From Larix sibirica (Eukaryota > Streptophyta > Pinopsida > Pinales > Pinaceae), in assembly GCA_004151065.3 (NCBI GenBank), contig NWUY0300109480.1, positions 1 to 24,211 on the forward strand: DNA of 24,211 bases, given 5' to 3'. The notes under the pieces were generated by a model, which had not been told where the DNA came from, searched no databases, and was given only the letters and a program-made list of their open reading frames with translations. This document shows positions 1-10,640 of the stretch, piece after piece. The position numbers and the translations under genes are program-made. Numbering within the stretch: the stretch's first letter is position 1; each line of letters starts with the position of its first letter.

Positions 1-1193
1 CCCACAAAATTTAAATCGCCCATATGGTACCCTGGTCAATGACCACGTTATCCAAGGATTCCACAAAATGTAGAAAACCATCCATTGGACCCACGGCTTC
101 CTTCGAAAGTTTGTCCACCTCATAATTAGCTTCTCAGAAAATATGCTTGCAGTTGAACTATGCAAATGAGGCCACCAACTGATCCACCTCCTTTAGCCAA
201 GGCTCTAGAATCAATACATCAACCTTTGATTTTCCATTGATCCAATTAGTGATAACCTGTGAGTCACCAAAAATGGACAGCTGAGAATACCCCCTCCTGG
301 ATGCAAACCAAAGAAGACATCATACCGCTAATAACTCAGCTTTTGTGCAATCCCCTTTACCGATGCCCATATTAAGACGAAATATATAATCCTTGCGCAG
401 GTAGAGAATCACCCCAGCTCCACACATACCCTACTTTGAGGCCCCATCGAAGAAACCACATATGCCTTCTCAATCGATATCTGGAAAAGTAACCAGCCTT
501 CATTTTTTAGAAATATTTTCTCCTAATGAGCCACTATACAGATTCAAAATCCTCTTACAGGTGCCATAAACTGTGGGGGGGATGTTTTCAAATAGGTATT
601 CGTTCCTCGTCCTCCATATGGATCCAATCATGATCAACGGAAGAGGCCTGAAGTATGCATCCAAACGACTCCACCTGAAAATGCAATCATCGAGAGAGTA
701 CATCCACTCTAGTCCTCCCTTGTATGGGTCCATAATTTCAGTTCACCCCATACCTTCTGCAAAAAACTACAGTTTATAAAAAGATGATGTACGTCTTCAC
801 CTTTAGATCTGCAAAGAGAACAAATCCCAGGACCCTAATAACCTCTCATCTGCAAATTTTCCCATGTAAGTATTTTGTCCTCGAGACATAGCCACACAAA
901 ACATTTCAGTTTTGGCGGAATTTTCCAAATCCAAAGCTTATTGTGCCACCATTTGTGCTTCGGTGGGGAAGCAAAGTCTGGTAATGGCAACTTATAAACC
1001 TTAGCAACTGTTAGCACTCCATTATAACCCGGGTCATCCCAAACCAATCTGTCACCATCCCCCGAGAGTTGTATGCCAGCAAAGGAAAGTTGTTCACCAT
1101 AATTTATTATCATGATACACATGTCGGGCCAAGGCTTGAGGCATAACTTTTTATGTATATCTATTTTTGTATTGATGGGCATATATCACATCA
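1..1193 (-). mobile_element. L1-type LINE 3' part, left arm, cut by window edge
   Basis: Mirror of 15540-16732. RNase H lies at 1-493, with the four acidic codons at 446-448, 335-337, 263-265 and 113-115. The zf-RVT domain lies at 733-1182. The 3' UTR would lie beyond the window start. Confidence 0.8.
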
Positions 1194-1352
1194 CAAGGGA
1201 CTTGAGAGCCCGATTTTGTACACGGCTTCACCCATTTTTTTACATGATGTAACTTTTTATTATTATATAAATAGAGATGGTTTTCTGGCTCTACTTATTC
1301 ACAAACAATAATGTGCTTGATTTCATGATATGTTTCATGCATGCATCTTTAA

Positions 1353-1793
1353 CTTTTAATGGAACAAATGTCAATCCAACACGTTATTTTCTAATGCATT
1401 GGTTAATTCATTTAATCTTCTCGGAATATGAATGTATGTCAAAAATTCAAAATTTCGTTCAAGAAGCCTCACTTGTAGATACTTCCATAGAAGTGTAGGA
1501 TCATAGACACGATAAACACCATTCAACCATGACATTGCCAACTGTGAGTCTATGTGAACTACTAGATGTTGAATTCCAAGTGAAATGACTTCCTACAATA
1601 ATTATATAATTACACTATATTCAACGATGTTTTTGGTTGCCTGATTGATACAAACCCCACATGAGCTCAAAAGTTGAGCTATGGGAGAATGAATCACCCA
1701 AGATGTGGAAGCAATATTATGAGTTTTATGGTTGGCACCATCCACGAATCTCACATACACAAGTGAATTTGATGACGTCAACTAATCAAGCAT
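1353..1793 (-). pseudogene. Archaeal-type RNase H, left arm
   Basis: Mirror of 14940-15380. The catalytic-position codons are Asp 1740-1742, Glu 1620-1622, Asp 1548-1550, and Asn in place of Asp at 1398-1400. Confidence 0.7.
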
Positions 1794-1899
1794 GAAGCAT
1801 GATAAGCAAACCAAAAAATAAAGGATACAAGAAACAAAACCAAAATAACTAAACTACTTATAAACAACATGTACATAGGTATTGCTTTGTCATTGTTGA

Positions 1900-3272
1900 C
1901 TAGGCATAATACCTCTTCGGATAGAGTCCATTTCTAGGCTCACTCAAAACATTCCCCTCCTAGTCTACTAACTCATATGATCCTTTACTAAGGGAACGAT
2001 TCACAATGAAAGGATTGTACCACGTAAAATTGAATTTACTTGCCCCCTCCTTATCCTTCTCCTAGACACAAACTAATACTAGGTATCCTTCAGAGAAAAC
2101 CTTGGGATGGACATACTTATTGTATTGAAGCTTGACACACATTTTGTGCTTCTTGTTCGTTGTTGCCACATCTCTATGGTGCTCATCAATTTGTTCCATG
2201 TAAAGGAGGTATTTTTCTTTGGTAGTTATGTTAGGTAGGAGTTCTATAGCTAGTTTTAGAGAGGGAATTTCATATTTAATTGACAAGACTACCTCCACTC
2301 CATGAACTAATCCTAAATGAGTGAAACTAATAGCAGTCTTGATCTATGTTTGGTAGGCCCACAAAGTTGGAAAGAGCATTATATGCCAATTGTTTTTACT
2401 TTTATTAATGGTCCTTTGAAGGATGGTTTTTAAATTTTTATTAATGGTCTCTACTTGTCCATTCTCCTAAAGTTAGTAAGGCCATGAGTTTTCTTGAGGA
2501 AAACCCATCTTGGTTGCTAATTATGCCCTTATCTTTTTTTGAAAATGAGTGTCATGGTTAGTGGCAATCTCTCTAGGCACTCTGAACCTTGCGATGAACT
2601 GATTGAATATGAGAATTGTTGGCATTTCACCGTTCTTGGAAAATTTTGGATTAGCCTCATCCCACTTAATACAATAGTTTATGGCCACAATAATGTACTT
2701 ATGGCCTTGTAATGAGGCTGGGATACACATTGTGAAATTGATACCCCAATCAACAAAGGGGTTTATGATAACAACAAGATATAATGGAACAAGGTGCGCA
2801 GGGCATCTTTTTCATGTATTTTTGGCATGAATGACACTTCTTGACTACTTCAATAAAATCTTTGAAGATAGTTGAACAAAAATATCTGGCACATGAAATA
2901 TTTTGGGCAGTAGCTACCCCAAACATATGACTACCATAGGCTCCACTATGGATATCAATGAAAACTTTCTCATCTTCCTCATGAGTGAGACACTGACACA
3001 AAATGAGATCAACCCCATGATGATACATGTTGTCGTCGATATTGAGGTAGCCCTTCGTGTGATGATGGACATGTTGATGTTCATCATGAGATAAGTGTGA
3101 GTGAAATATTTTGTCTAGAGATTGACAAGAATGTCTCCATACCAAGGGTCATTAGAGATGATGAGGAACAAGTGTTCATTGGGCAAGGACTCGATGTCAA
3201 CTTGCTCTTCACCATCTCGGGGCAACTTCAAAATAAGCTTAGTGAACACAAGAGACTTTTTCAGCTTTGCTT
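1900..3272 (-). pseudogene. Gypsy integrase, left arm
   Basis: Mirror of 13461-14833. The His and Cys codons of the zinc domain are at 2948-2950, 2927-2929, 2834-2836 and 2825-2827. The two catalytic Asp-to-Asn positions are 2737-2739 and 2557-2559; the retained Glu is at 2449-2451. Confidence 0.85.
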
Positions 3273-3755
3273 ACACAAAATCCAAATCAGATCCCTACAA
3301 TAAAACTATCCATTTGGAGTACTTACCCCCAATTATCCATGGAGTCATGATATGCCAGAATGGATTCATGTCTATGACAATGATATTATGTCGAAGGAGA
3401 ATGTAGTGTTAAAGTTATGAATAACATGGAATGTTTCCAAAGCCAACTTTTGCACATGCAAATATCACAATTCTAGTTTTTCCAGGCTCTTGCTTAGATA
3501 ATAAATTACATGTTCCTGATGTAGATCATCTTCTTGAACCAAAACCATACTAATAGTAAATTCAAAAGATGGGAGATATAGGAGAAAGTCCCTATTATAG
3601 TCTAGTTGATTAAGAAATGGGGTTGACATTAGGGTCTTTTTCAAGGCTTTGAATGACCTTTGAGTGGTGTCATCCCACATGAAAGAAACTCCTTTTTTCA
3701 AAAGGCGCATGAAACCTTTTGTGATCTTGATGTGTTTAGCAATAAATATTTTCAA
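3273..3755 (-). pseudogene. Gypsy RNase H, left arm
   Basis: Mirror of 12978-13460. The open frame 3755-3465 covers the RT connection and the first part of RNase H. Confidence 0.75.
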
Positions 3756-4507
3756 GAAATTAGGCTTTCCCTGTAAGCTCTAGAGTTGTCCAATGTTTTT
3801 TGGGTTAGGCAATTGAATCATCACCTCAACCTTAAAGGGATTGACCTTTATCCCATACTTCGATGCTGTGAAACCAAGCAACCTCCAAGTAATGACACGG
3901 AATATACACTTATTTGGATTTAGCTGAATCCTATAAAAATTACATCGGTCAAACAATACTCGAAGGAAAGCTAGATGATCGACTCTTATTTTGGATTAAG
4001 CGGTTAGGTCATCCAGGTAGGCCTCCACAATATACTTGATGTCATGGAAAGCGTAAAACATATCATGTAGGAACATAGCTCCAACTTTTTTAAGGCCAAA
4101 TGATATTTTCTAATAGGAAAAAATGCCATTCTCTTGGGTGAATTTGAATTTTATTATATCTAGAAAATACATTCATGAAGGAAAAAGATCTCATTTCTGA
4201 CACATGCATTAATAATTTGATTAATGAATGGAATGGGGTAATTGTTCTTTAAATAAGCTTTGTTCAAATCTCAAAAATCAATATATATGTGAATGGTCCC
4301 TTGTTTCTTGTCAATAAGAATGGGATTGGATACCCATTCAGTTAACAAGACCAGGTAGATCAATCCGACTTTCAACAACTTCTCCAACTCTACCTTGATG
4401 GATGTTGCTTTTCGGGAATGATTGGTCTTGACTTTTGTTGAATAGGTTTCACATTTTTCGTAAGTCTTAATTTCATGCTCAACTATTTGGGGATCAATTC
4501 TTGGCAT
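3756..4507 (-). pseudogene. Gypsy reverse transcriptase, left arm
   Basis: Mirror of 12226-12977. YLDD is at 4008-4019, the motif A Asp-to-Asn change at 4171-4173, and the in-frame TGA at 4271-4273. Confidence 0.85.
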
Positions 4508-5282
4508 TTCTTCGTAACTCCATCTAATACATCATGGAATTATTTGAAGAGAGCAATATAGGTTTTAACTTCTTCTGGAGAAAAGTCTAATTCAATCATA
4601 ATGCTTTCCACGATGCTGGAGGTCTTGGAAATATCAATAGGCATGGTTTTTGAAATATTTCACATGTCCCCCTTCACATATACCTCATTAGACAAAAGGA
4701 AACCATTATACTAATTGAAATATCCTTACATGGTCAAACGCTTTTGATCAACCTCCAACTTATTTAACTCAAGGTCATGGTTTCTTAGAACTAGTCATGG
4801 TTTCGATAATGGCCTCATCAAAAGGAAATGCCATGCCCAAGAAGTGTTGTGAAGTTGGAGAGCTAAAGACCCAAATAGGCAAGGTAAATTGATCAAGTTC
4901 TTCTTGGTGGGAGTAACCCGATCAAGGTTTGCAGTAGCTGATTGAATAGCTTCGTGAGCAATTTCAATTGCAGATAATAGCATAGCCATTCCGATATGTC
5001 TATTTTCATTCACCAAAGCAACCAAATTGGGCAATATCCAAGGATCACTATCCAAATAGGACATTTTGAGAGACGTCGAACACTATGTCTCGATACTCCT
5101 ACCTAATGTCGAATCACTAGGATCTATACAAAACTGCATGTATCAAATGAGAGTCAGTGGAATTTATGGGGAAAGGAAGATCCCATATTCTTGCACACCC
5201 TTGTGGAATTGTCCACTAACACAATGTTCGATCCCAAAGTGGAAGTTGGATTCGATAGACATTATGATAACTAATCAATGGT
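4508..5282 (-). pseudogene. Protease-RT linker, left arm
   Basis: Mirror of 11451-12225. The main open piece runs 5064-4795 and reads into the frameshift near 4820. Confidence 0.45.
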
Positions 5283-5737
5283 GACAATTTGTCTCTGGTG
5301 AGGAAAGCAAATTAGTCAAAATATTGTTGACACCAACGAGGTCATAGGATATGTCCAACTACTTCCCAATAGAATGTTGCAATCCAACAAACCATCAACA
5401 ACTTCAATTAGACTTTTTTTCCCCCCAATTTGGCTGGGAATGAGGGTATAATCCTATGAGGTCTAAACGATTGAACATTAAATGTAGTTAACATGGTGGG
5501 ATATGGAACAATCTCCATAGAACCTACATCTCTCTAACATGAAAGAGACATAACACACATTGGCACTCCTTCATCAACAACCTTGCAGAAGATGTTAGTA
5601 CCATGAGACGAGACATGAATTTGAAACACGGTATGATGAGGGAGGTGTGGTTTGTGATTATCCATGTCAAAAGTGATCAAGTGTGGGTCAAATTGGTCAA
5701 CACCACCTATCGTCGACAATAAATCATTTTGTTGCAT
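5283..5737 (-). pseudogene. Gypsy aspartic protease, left arm
   Basis: Mirror of 10996-11450. The Asp-x-Gly triad (DEG) is at 5567-5575 on the minus strand, with the stop replacing Trp just downstream of MSLSC. Confidence 0.65.
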
Positions 5738-6092
5738 GGGGCAACTCTAAAGAACATCTAGAGTAGACTTGGTACACACTCCCAGACTAAATCCTCAACA
5801 ATACTATAATTATGAGCAACCCGAGCATTGGAATTTTGTTTAGATCTTTGTAATACACACTTGGGGAGGCGAGGCATTGCATCGATAATCAATTTATCTA
5901 TTTGGAAAGAAGGTGATGGCTATTACGTAGACACCTCTTTGTCCTTGGAATTGGACTTGGAAGCGCCATTATTGTGTGCCCTAGTATGATTATTCATCTC
6001 ACATTCATACATGTAAGCAATTCCATTTAGTGTATTGCTCCCTTAAGGAGGGTCACCCTAATTTCCCCCCTGCAGGAGTGCATGGTTGTTAG

Positions 6093-6757
6093 GAACCCCA
6101 ACAATGAGCTACTGGGCCTGAGGAGGGAGGGATTTGTTAGCACATCAAGTTGTTGAGTTGCATCCCAATGCGCTAACAAGCACTAAGCTTCCTCCATCTT
6201 GGGGAATTAATGAGTAAGGTGATCATCTTAGTATAACTTGCAAGGAAAATTCACCTTCTTCTTATGTTTCTTGCCCCCACCAACATTATTATTATCATTG
6301 TTTCCAAACCCTTTCCTTTCGGTTTTCCTTTTCTTTTTAACCCATGTTTTCTAGTTCCCTTTCTTGTTAAAGGATTGAATTGAAAGGACATCAAAAGACT
6401 ATGAAGGGCAAGTAGTGCTAACATAATTTTGAGCAACAATCATTGTGCTAGCATATAGAGACATTTGTCCCATTTGACAAGATACTTGGCTCACCACAAC
6501 ATCCTAAACATAAGCAATCACACCATTGACATGTGGTTTTGGTTCCATCGAGTATGTTTTGGCTTGCAGTGCATTAGGAAAAATATTGTAAAGAACCCTA
6601 GATTGGGAATAGAATACATCTAATTATAAGGATTTAACTATGGCTTGTTCTTCAATTGTGACCCTTGATAGGGCCATGCCCTTAGGTATGTATGGAAACA
6701 ACAACTTAACAAACCAATCAACTATAAAGGCATAACAAATTTGTGCATTGGGCATGT
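6093..6757 (-). pseudogene. Gypsy gag C-terminal half, left arm
   Basis: Mirror of 9976-10640. The degenerate zinc knuckle lies at about 6185-6251. The open frame 6439-6251 is an out-of-register shadow through the Lys-rich stretch and not the gag frame itself. Confidence 0.65.
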
Positions 6758-7173
6758 TTAGATAGTATAGCATCTTAATGAACAATTATAAACATTCATG
6801 AACTGTACAGATTCAAGAATGCATTTGGTGAGATCAACTTCAACATAAACTTTTTGGCTTGCCCCATATGTGAAATTTTTTGTGTCACATATAAACAGCT
6901 TCCCAAAATGTCCCTCAATTTTCTTAATACAAGATTTCACTTAATCCAAGATGTTTATAAATCCCATTCAAAGAGAAAAGTGAATATGATCTAGCTTTGA
7001 TGAATCAAAATCAACACACTTAGATTGAACATAACCAATGACTTTCAATAGTTTTTTCATAGGTCGACATTCTTGAAGATATTGGAAACCCTGTGTGCAA
7101 TTATTTTTCTTGATGTTTCGGGTTAAATAGCGTAGCCCATTATGGGGAGAAGATACCAAGGAATCTTGTAAAC
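6758..7173 (-). pseudogene. DUF4283-like fragment, left arm
   Basis: Identical mirror of 9560-9975 with the same two in-frame stops (open pieces 7159-6968 and 6940-6758). It adjoins the left-arm gag at 6757. Confidence 0.45.
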
Positions 7174-7395
7174 TCCTTTCTCACTAAATGCCAATTGATA
7201 ATATTCATTCAAAGATCACAACAATTGCACCAAAGTGAAGACACTGTTGATCGAATAAAGAAATATTAGAGCAAAGTATAATAAAATCTTTAATCTGATA
7301 TATAGATACTAAATAATCAATGCTTTGATCAAAGATTTTTTAATTATTTCATTAAAGATTTTAATTATTTCATTTAGATTTATGTTGGTTCTTTT
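7174..7395. other. PLE 3' flank in left arm
   Basis: Mirror of 9338-9559. The inverted pair falls at 7282-7294 and 7351-7363, and the 12-base palindrome at 7323-7334. No coding signal. Confidence 0.6.
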
Positions 7396-7479
7396 TTAAT
7401 TATCATTTTTTGCTAGGTTGATAATTGGAGCCCATGACCTACTTAAATTCCAATCGTCATCACAATTCAGATTATTAAC

Positions 7480-7780
7480 GTGTTTGTATATTTCAATGGC
7501 TTCACGGACTCATCTCTTCGTGTAATGATCTATGCTACTGGTAACTTTTGCATTCTCTATGCACACGTGGTGATTAGAGATCTACGAGTGCTCTGCTATA
7601 GCTTATTGCTTTTTTCTGCCATGAATGATGTTTATGCTATGCTCTTTTAGTCTTGTGTGAACTGAGCGACCTATCTCTCCGATATAAACCATAGCACAAT
7701 CACATGGGACCGATCATACTCCTTTCTTCTCTTTTGGATCAGATAGGTCTTTTGAGTGGTCCAGCATTCTTCCCAATGTA
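7480..7780 (-). pseudogene. PLE GIY-YIG endonuclease, copy A
   Basis: Minus-strand translation shows a C-x-C pair (PCDCAMVYIGE) followed by HTRLKEH, the Arg-bearing helix of the GIY-YIG fold. The YIG half is intact here (YIGE near 7676-7687). The first half is damaged: GVY reads GV followed by a stop, beside a 3-base deletion relative to copy B. Further stops follow at the codons for Q-stop-AIAEHS and after EHS. The CxC pair and the His residues match the zinc-binding insertion typical of PLE endonucleases. Confidence 0.75.
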
Positions 7781-8189
7781 TTTGGTGGAGAGAAAGTGAC
7801 CCTTATGTGTTTCCTTCCTAAAATATTTTCTATCTTGTCAGTGGTTCCTTAAATGTATGGTAGACTAATTGTTTTAAGAGAGTCATTATCATTTTTACTT
7901 TTATCTCTTATTCGTTTCTTTTCTTGGGATTTTTCAAAGGTTCTTCATATTTGTTTCTCCTTGTATCCATTTTTCTTAAAAACATCTACCAAATGATCGA
8001 TTTCATGACCTAAATGTGTTGCATCTGAGATATGTTTAGCTCTAACCACCAGCATGTTTATGATGCCTACCTTCGAGCGATGTTTATGAGAGTTCGCTTG
8101 AATATACTTAATATGTGTGGGTCTTTTTTCGATATACACAATGGGATAAAGATCCGCTAGTGTTTCTTGAAAGAAGGACATCCAAAAAA

Positions 8190-8549
8190 GGAAGTTTTAT
8201 GTCCTCCTTTGTCTCCATTGTAAACTATATGTCTTTTGATTGGCTATTCATGTGCTTTAGAAAATCTCTCGACTTTTCCTTTCCATGTAGCCCGATGAAT
8301 TGTGTTGTCTACATACATTTTCCATTGCTCTAGTTTCATTGGAGAAGTGTTTATGGCCTTTCCTTCAAAGAACTCTGTGTATATGTTTGATACAATGGGA
8401 CAAAGAACAAATCCCATAGCTACACCATTTGTTTTCTTGTATTTGTCCCCAAGGAAGCTAAAGTAAGTAGACTTCAGGCAAATTTTTACCAGGTATGCAT
8501 TCTCCTTATCAGTGAGCCTTCTAATGGCTTTTATGGCTTTTTCTATTAG
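8190..8549 (-). pseudogene. PLE reverse transcriptase, palm fragment
   Basis: The open minus-strand frame 8582-8244 becomes RT-like from about residue 11; its first ten residues read antisense through copy B. It carries GVAMG at 8412-8426, followed by CPIVSNIYTEFFE, matching the PLE motif B pattern (GVAMGsPLSP..AN). The catalytic box at 8304-8315 reads YVDN in place of YVDD, so the second metal-binding Asp is lost. After a stop at 8241-8243 another frame continues with FTMETKEDIKLPFLDVLL, the segment that follows the YVDD box in PLEs. With no motif A and a mutated box, it cannot be active. Confidence 0.85.
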
Positions 8550-9337
8550 TATTTTGGATGCCCATCTTTCAAGAAACACCAATGGATCTTTATATCATCG
8601 TGTATACCGAAAACCCACACATATAGTATATTAAAGTGGACTCTCATTGCCACCTAGATCATAAGGTAGGCATCATAAACACGTTGGTGGTTAGAGCTAA
8701 ATGTATCTCAGATGCAACACATTTAGATCATGAACTCGAGTATTTGGTAGATGTTTTAAGATGAATGGATACAAGGAGAAACAAATCTGGAGAACCATTG
8801 AAAAATATCAAGAAAAGAGATGGATAAGAGATAAAAGCAAAAATGATAACGACTCTCTTAAAACAATTAGTCTACCATACATTCAAGGAACCACGAGCAG
8901 GATAACAAGTATTTTACGAAGGAAACATATAAGGGTTTCTTTCTCTCCACCAAATACGCTGGGAAGAATGTTGGACCATGCAAAAGACCAATCGGACCCA
9001 AAAAAGAAGAATGGGGTCTATTTGATCACATGTGATTGTGGTATGGTTTATATCAGAGAGACAAGTCACTCAGTTCACACAAGACTAAAAGAGCATAGTG
9101 CATACATCATTCATGGCAACAAAGAAATTGGCTCTAGCAGAGCACTCACAGATCTCTAATAACCACATGTGCATAGAGCATGCAAAAGTTATCAATAGCA
9201 TAGATCATTACATGAAGAGATGAGTCTGTGAAGCCATCTAAATAGAAAAACACCCTAATAATATGAGTCGTGATGACAATTGGAATTTAAGTAGGTCATG
9301 GGCTCCAATTATCAACCTAGCAAAAAATGATAATTAA
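8550..9337 (+). mobile_element. Penelope-like element copy B, more strongly 5'-truncated
   Basis: Homology to copy A begins abruptly at about 8550 (LDAHLSRNTNGSLYHRVYR) and runs to a stop at 9335-9337 (tail APIINLAKNDN). The body from 8761 is open for 132 codons. Compared with copy A it lacks the whole RT palm. It belongs to the same family but is clearly a separate insertion or an old duplicate, given roughly 10-15% divergence. The last 57 coding bases lie in the identical outer arm. No target-site duplication could be assigned. Confidence 0.85.
8761..9159 (+). pseudogene. PLE linker and GIY-YIG endonuclease, copy B
   Basis: The 132-codon frame opens with NGYKEKQIW (linker) and RRKHIRVSFSPP, then the nuclease: GVY at 9013-9021, CDC, YIR at 9049-9057, HTRLKEH after it. 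The second signature has Gly replaced by Arg (YIG to YIR), while copy A retains Gly, so the two copies carry different lesions. After 9159 the homologous frame resumes one register over (EHSQISNNHMCIEHAKVI) and contains stops. The methionine at 8761 is an internal residue and not a true start. Confidence 0.85.
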
Positions 9338-9559
9338 AAAAGAACCAACATAAATCTAAATGAAATAATTAAAATCTTTAATGAAATAATTAAAAAATCT
9401 TTGATCAAAGCATTGATTATTTAGTATCTATATATCAGATTAAAGATTTTATTATACTTTGCTCTAATATTTCTTTATTCGATCAACAGTGTCTTCACTT
9501 TGGTGCAATTGTTGTGATCTTTGAATGAATATTATCAATTGGCATTTAGTGAGAAAGGA
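9338..9559. other. PLE 3' flank, AT-rich, with short repeats and hairpin
   Basis: No coding signal. Two near-identical direct units follow each other at 9359-9379 and 9380-9402. A 13-base inverted pair lies at 9370-9382 and 9439-9451, and a 12-base perfect palindrome (CTTTGATCAAAG) at 9399-9410. This is probably PLE 3' UTR, but its end is not marked. The same structures occur mirrored at 7174-7395. Confidence 0.6.
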
Positions 9560-9975
9560 GTTTACAAGATTCCTTGGTATCTTCTCCCCATAATGGGCTA
9601 CGCTATTTAACCCGAAACATCAAGAAAAATAATTGCACACAGGGTTTCCAATATCTTCAAGAATGTCGACCTATGAAAAAACTATTGAAAGTCATTGGTT
9701 ATGTTCAATCTAAGTGTGTTGATTTTGATTCATCAAAGCTAGATCATATTCACTTTTCTCTTTGAATGGGATTTATAAACATCTTGGATTAAGTGAAATC
9801 TTGTATTAAGAAAATTGAGGGACATTTTGGGAAGCTGTTTATATGTGACACAAAAAATTTCACATATGGGGCAAGCCAAAAAGTTTATGTTGAAGTTGAT
9901 CTCACCAAATGCATTCTTGAATCTGTACAGTTCATGAATGTTTATAATTGTTCATTAAGATGCTATACTATCTAA
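9560..9975 (+). pseudogene. DUF4283-like fragment (possible L1 ORF1 or gag-like relic)
   Basis: A single reading frame from about 9574 to 9975 is broken only by two stops, a TGA at 9763-9765 (probably a former TGG) and a TAA near 9790. The best match is its second half: FGKLFICDTKN followed by KVYVEVDLTK. This resembles the G-x-x-l-x-x-D...R-V-x-V-E-V-D-L pattern of plant DUF4283 proteins, which occur in LINE ORF1 and retroelement-derived RNA-binding proteins. FDSSKLD upstream also fits. It abuts the gypsy gag directly, so it is either a separate insertion relic or the material into which gag sequence was joined. Family assignment is by eye and moderate. Confidence 0.45.
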
Positions 9976-10640
9976 ACATGCCCAATGCACAAATTTGTTA
10001 TGCCTTTATAGTTGATTGGTTTGTTAAGTTGTTGTTTCCATACATACCTAAGGGCATGGCCCTATCAAGGGTCACAATTGAAGAACAAGCCATAGTTAAA
10101 TCCTTATAATTAGATGTATTCTATTCCCAATCTAGGGTTCTTTACAATATTTTTCCTAATGCACTGCAAGCCAAAACATACTCGATGGAACCAAAACCAC
10201 ATGTCAATGGTGTGATTGCTTATGTTTAGGATGTTGTGGTGAGCCAAGTATCTTGTCAAATGGGACAAATGTCTCTATATGCTAGCACAATGATTGTTGC
10301 TCAAAATTATGTTAGCACTACTTGCCCTTCATAGTCTTTTGATGTCCTTTCAATTCAATCCTTTAACAAGAAAGGGAACTAGAAAACATGGGTTAAAAAG
10401 AAAAGGAAAACCGAAAGGAAAGGGTTTGGAAACAATGATAATAATAATGTTGGTGGGGGCAAGAAACATAAGAAGAAGGTGAATTTTCCTTGCAAGTTAT
10501 ACTAAGATGATCACCTTACTCATTAATTCCCCAAGATGGAGGAAGCTTAGTGCTTGTTAGCGCATTGGGATGCAACTCAACAACTTGATGTGCTAACAAA
10601 TCCCTCCCTCCTCAGGCCCAGTAGCTCATTGTTGGGGTTC
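9976..10640 (+). pseudogene. Gypsy gag, C-terminal half
   Basis: One frame reads DWFVKLLFPYIPKGMALSRV, then FYSQSRVLYNIFPNAL and GVIAYV, a pattern I recognise from plant gypsy gag proteins. A Lys-rich stretch (KKRKTERKG) follows, then PCKLY-stop-DDHLTH-stop-FPKMEEA at about 10482-10548. In the family this last part is a C-x2-C...H...C knuckle. Here the second Cys is Tyr and the final Cys is Phe, so zinc binding is lost. Gag would package the element RNA into cytoplasmic particles. The N-terminal half is missing. Confidence 0.65.

Larger units (their letters stand above)
1333..6757 (-). mobile_element. Degenerate Ty3/gypsy internal region, left arm
   Basis: Identical mirror of 9976-15400. Every stop, frameshift and catalytic substitution described for the right copy is shared, which shows that decay came before duplication of the arms. 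Confidence 0.88.
1..7454. repeat. Left outer arm of giant inverted repeat
   Basis: The arm is the reverse complement of 9279-16732. Mirrored positions sum to 16733 from the first base to 7454, so no net indel separates the arms. Stretches compared base by base near 1-60, 121-180, 5401-5460 and 6061-6080 match exactly, including runs of C and T. All open frames of 60 or more codons in this arm recur with identical translations in the other arm. The arm begins at the window edge, so its outer end is not seen. Its inner end is sharp: from 7455 mismatches to the partner appear every few bases. Content, all on the minus strand: L1 3' part, gypsy internal region, DUF4283-like fragment, PLE 3' end. 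Confidence 0.97.
7396..8549 (-). mobile_element. Penelope-like element copy A, 5'-truncated (RT palm, linker, GIY-YIG)
   Basis: The minus-strand order is RT motif B region, catalytic YVD box, an LPFLDVLLSRN segment, VYR-K-THT, NGYKEKQ, GIY-YIG endonuclease, then a C-terminal NWNLSRSW-like tail with a stop at 7396-7398. This is the canonical order of endonuclease-bearing PLEs, which prime reverse transcription at a nick made by their own endonuclease. The copy lacks the RT fingers and motif A, so it is truncated at the junction near 8549. Several stops and frameshifts break it. It lies head to head with copy B. EN-bearing PLEs in plants are known from conifers (called Dryads), which is the main clue to the host. 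Confidence 0.85.
7455..9278. repeat. Diverged inner inverted repeat with asymmetric spacer
   Basis: Bases 7455-8188 and 8550-9278 are inverted copies of one PLE segment and continue the same symmetry axis. They differ by many substitutions: about 8 in 79 bases near 7982-8060, and roughly 11 in 46 next to the outer arms. Small indels occur, such as 4 and 2 bases near 8106-8130, which shift the mirror sum from 16733 to 16739. The spacer 8189-8549 has no partner; it is the RT palm of the left PLE copy. Confidence 0.9.

Noticed and set aside
573-779. Plus-strand frame over the L1 RNase H/zinc region (mirror 15954-16160)
   Set aside because: It is antisense to the recognised L1 coding sequence and has no motif.
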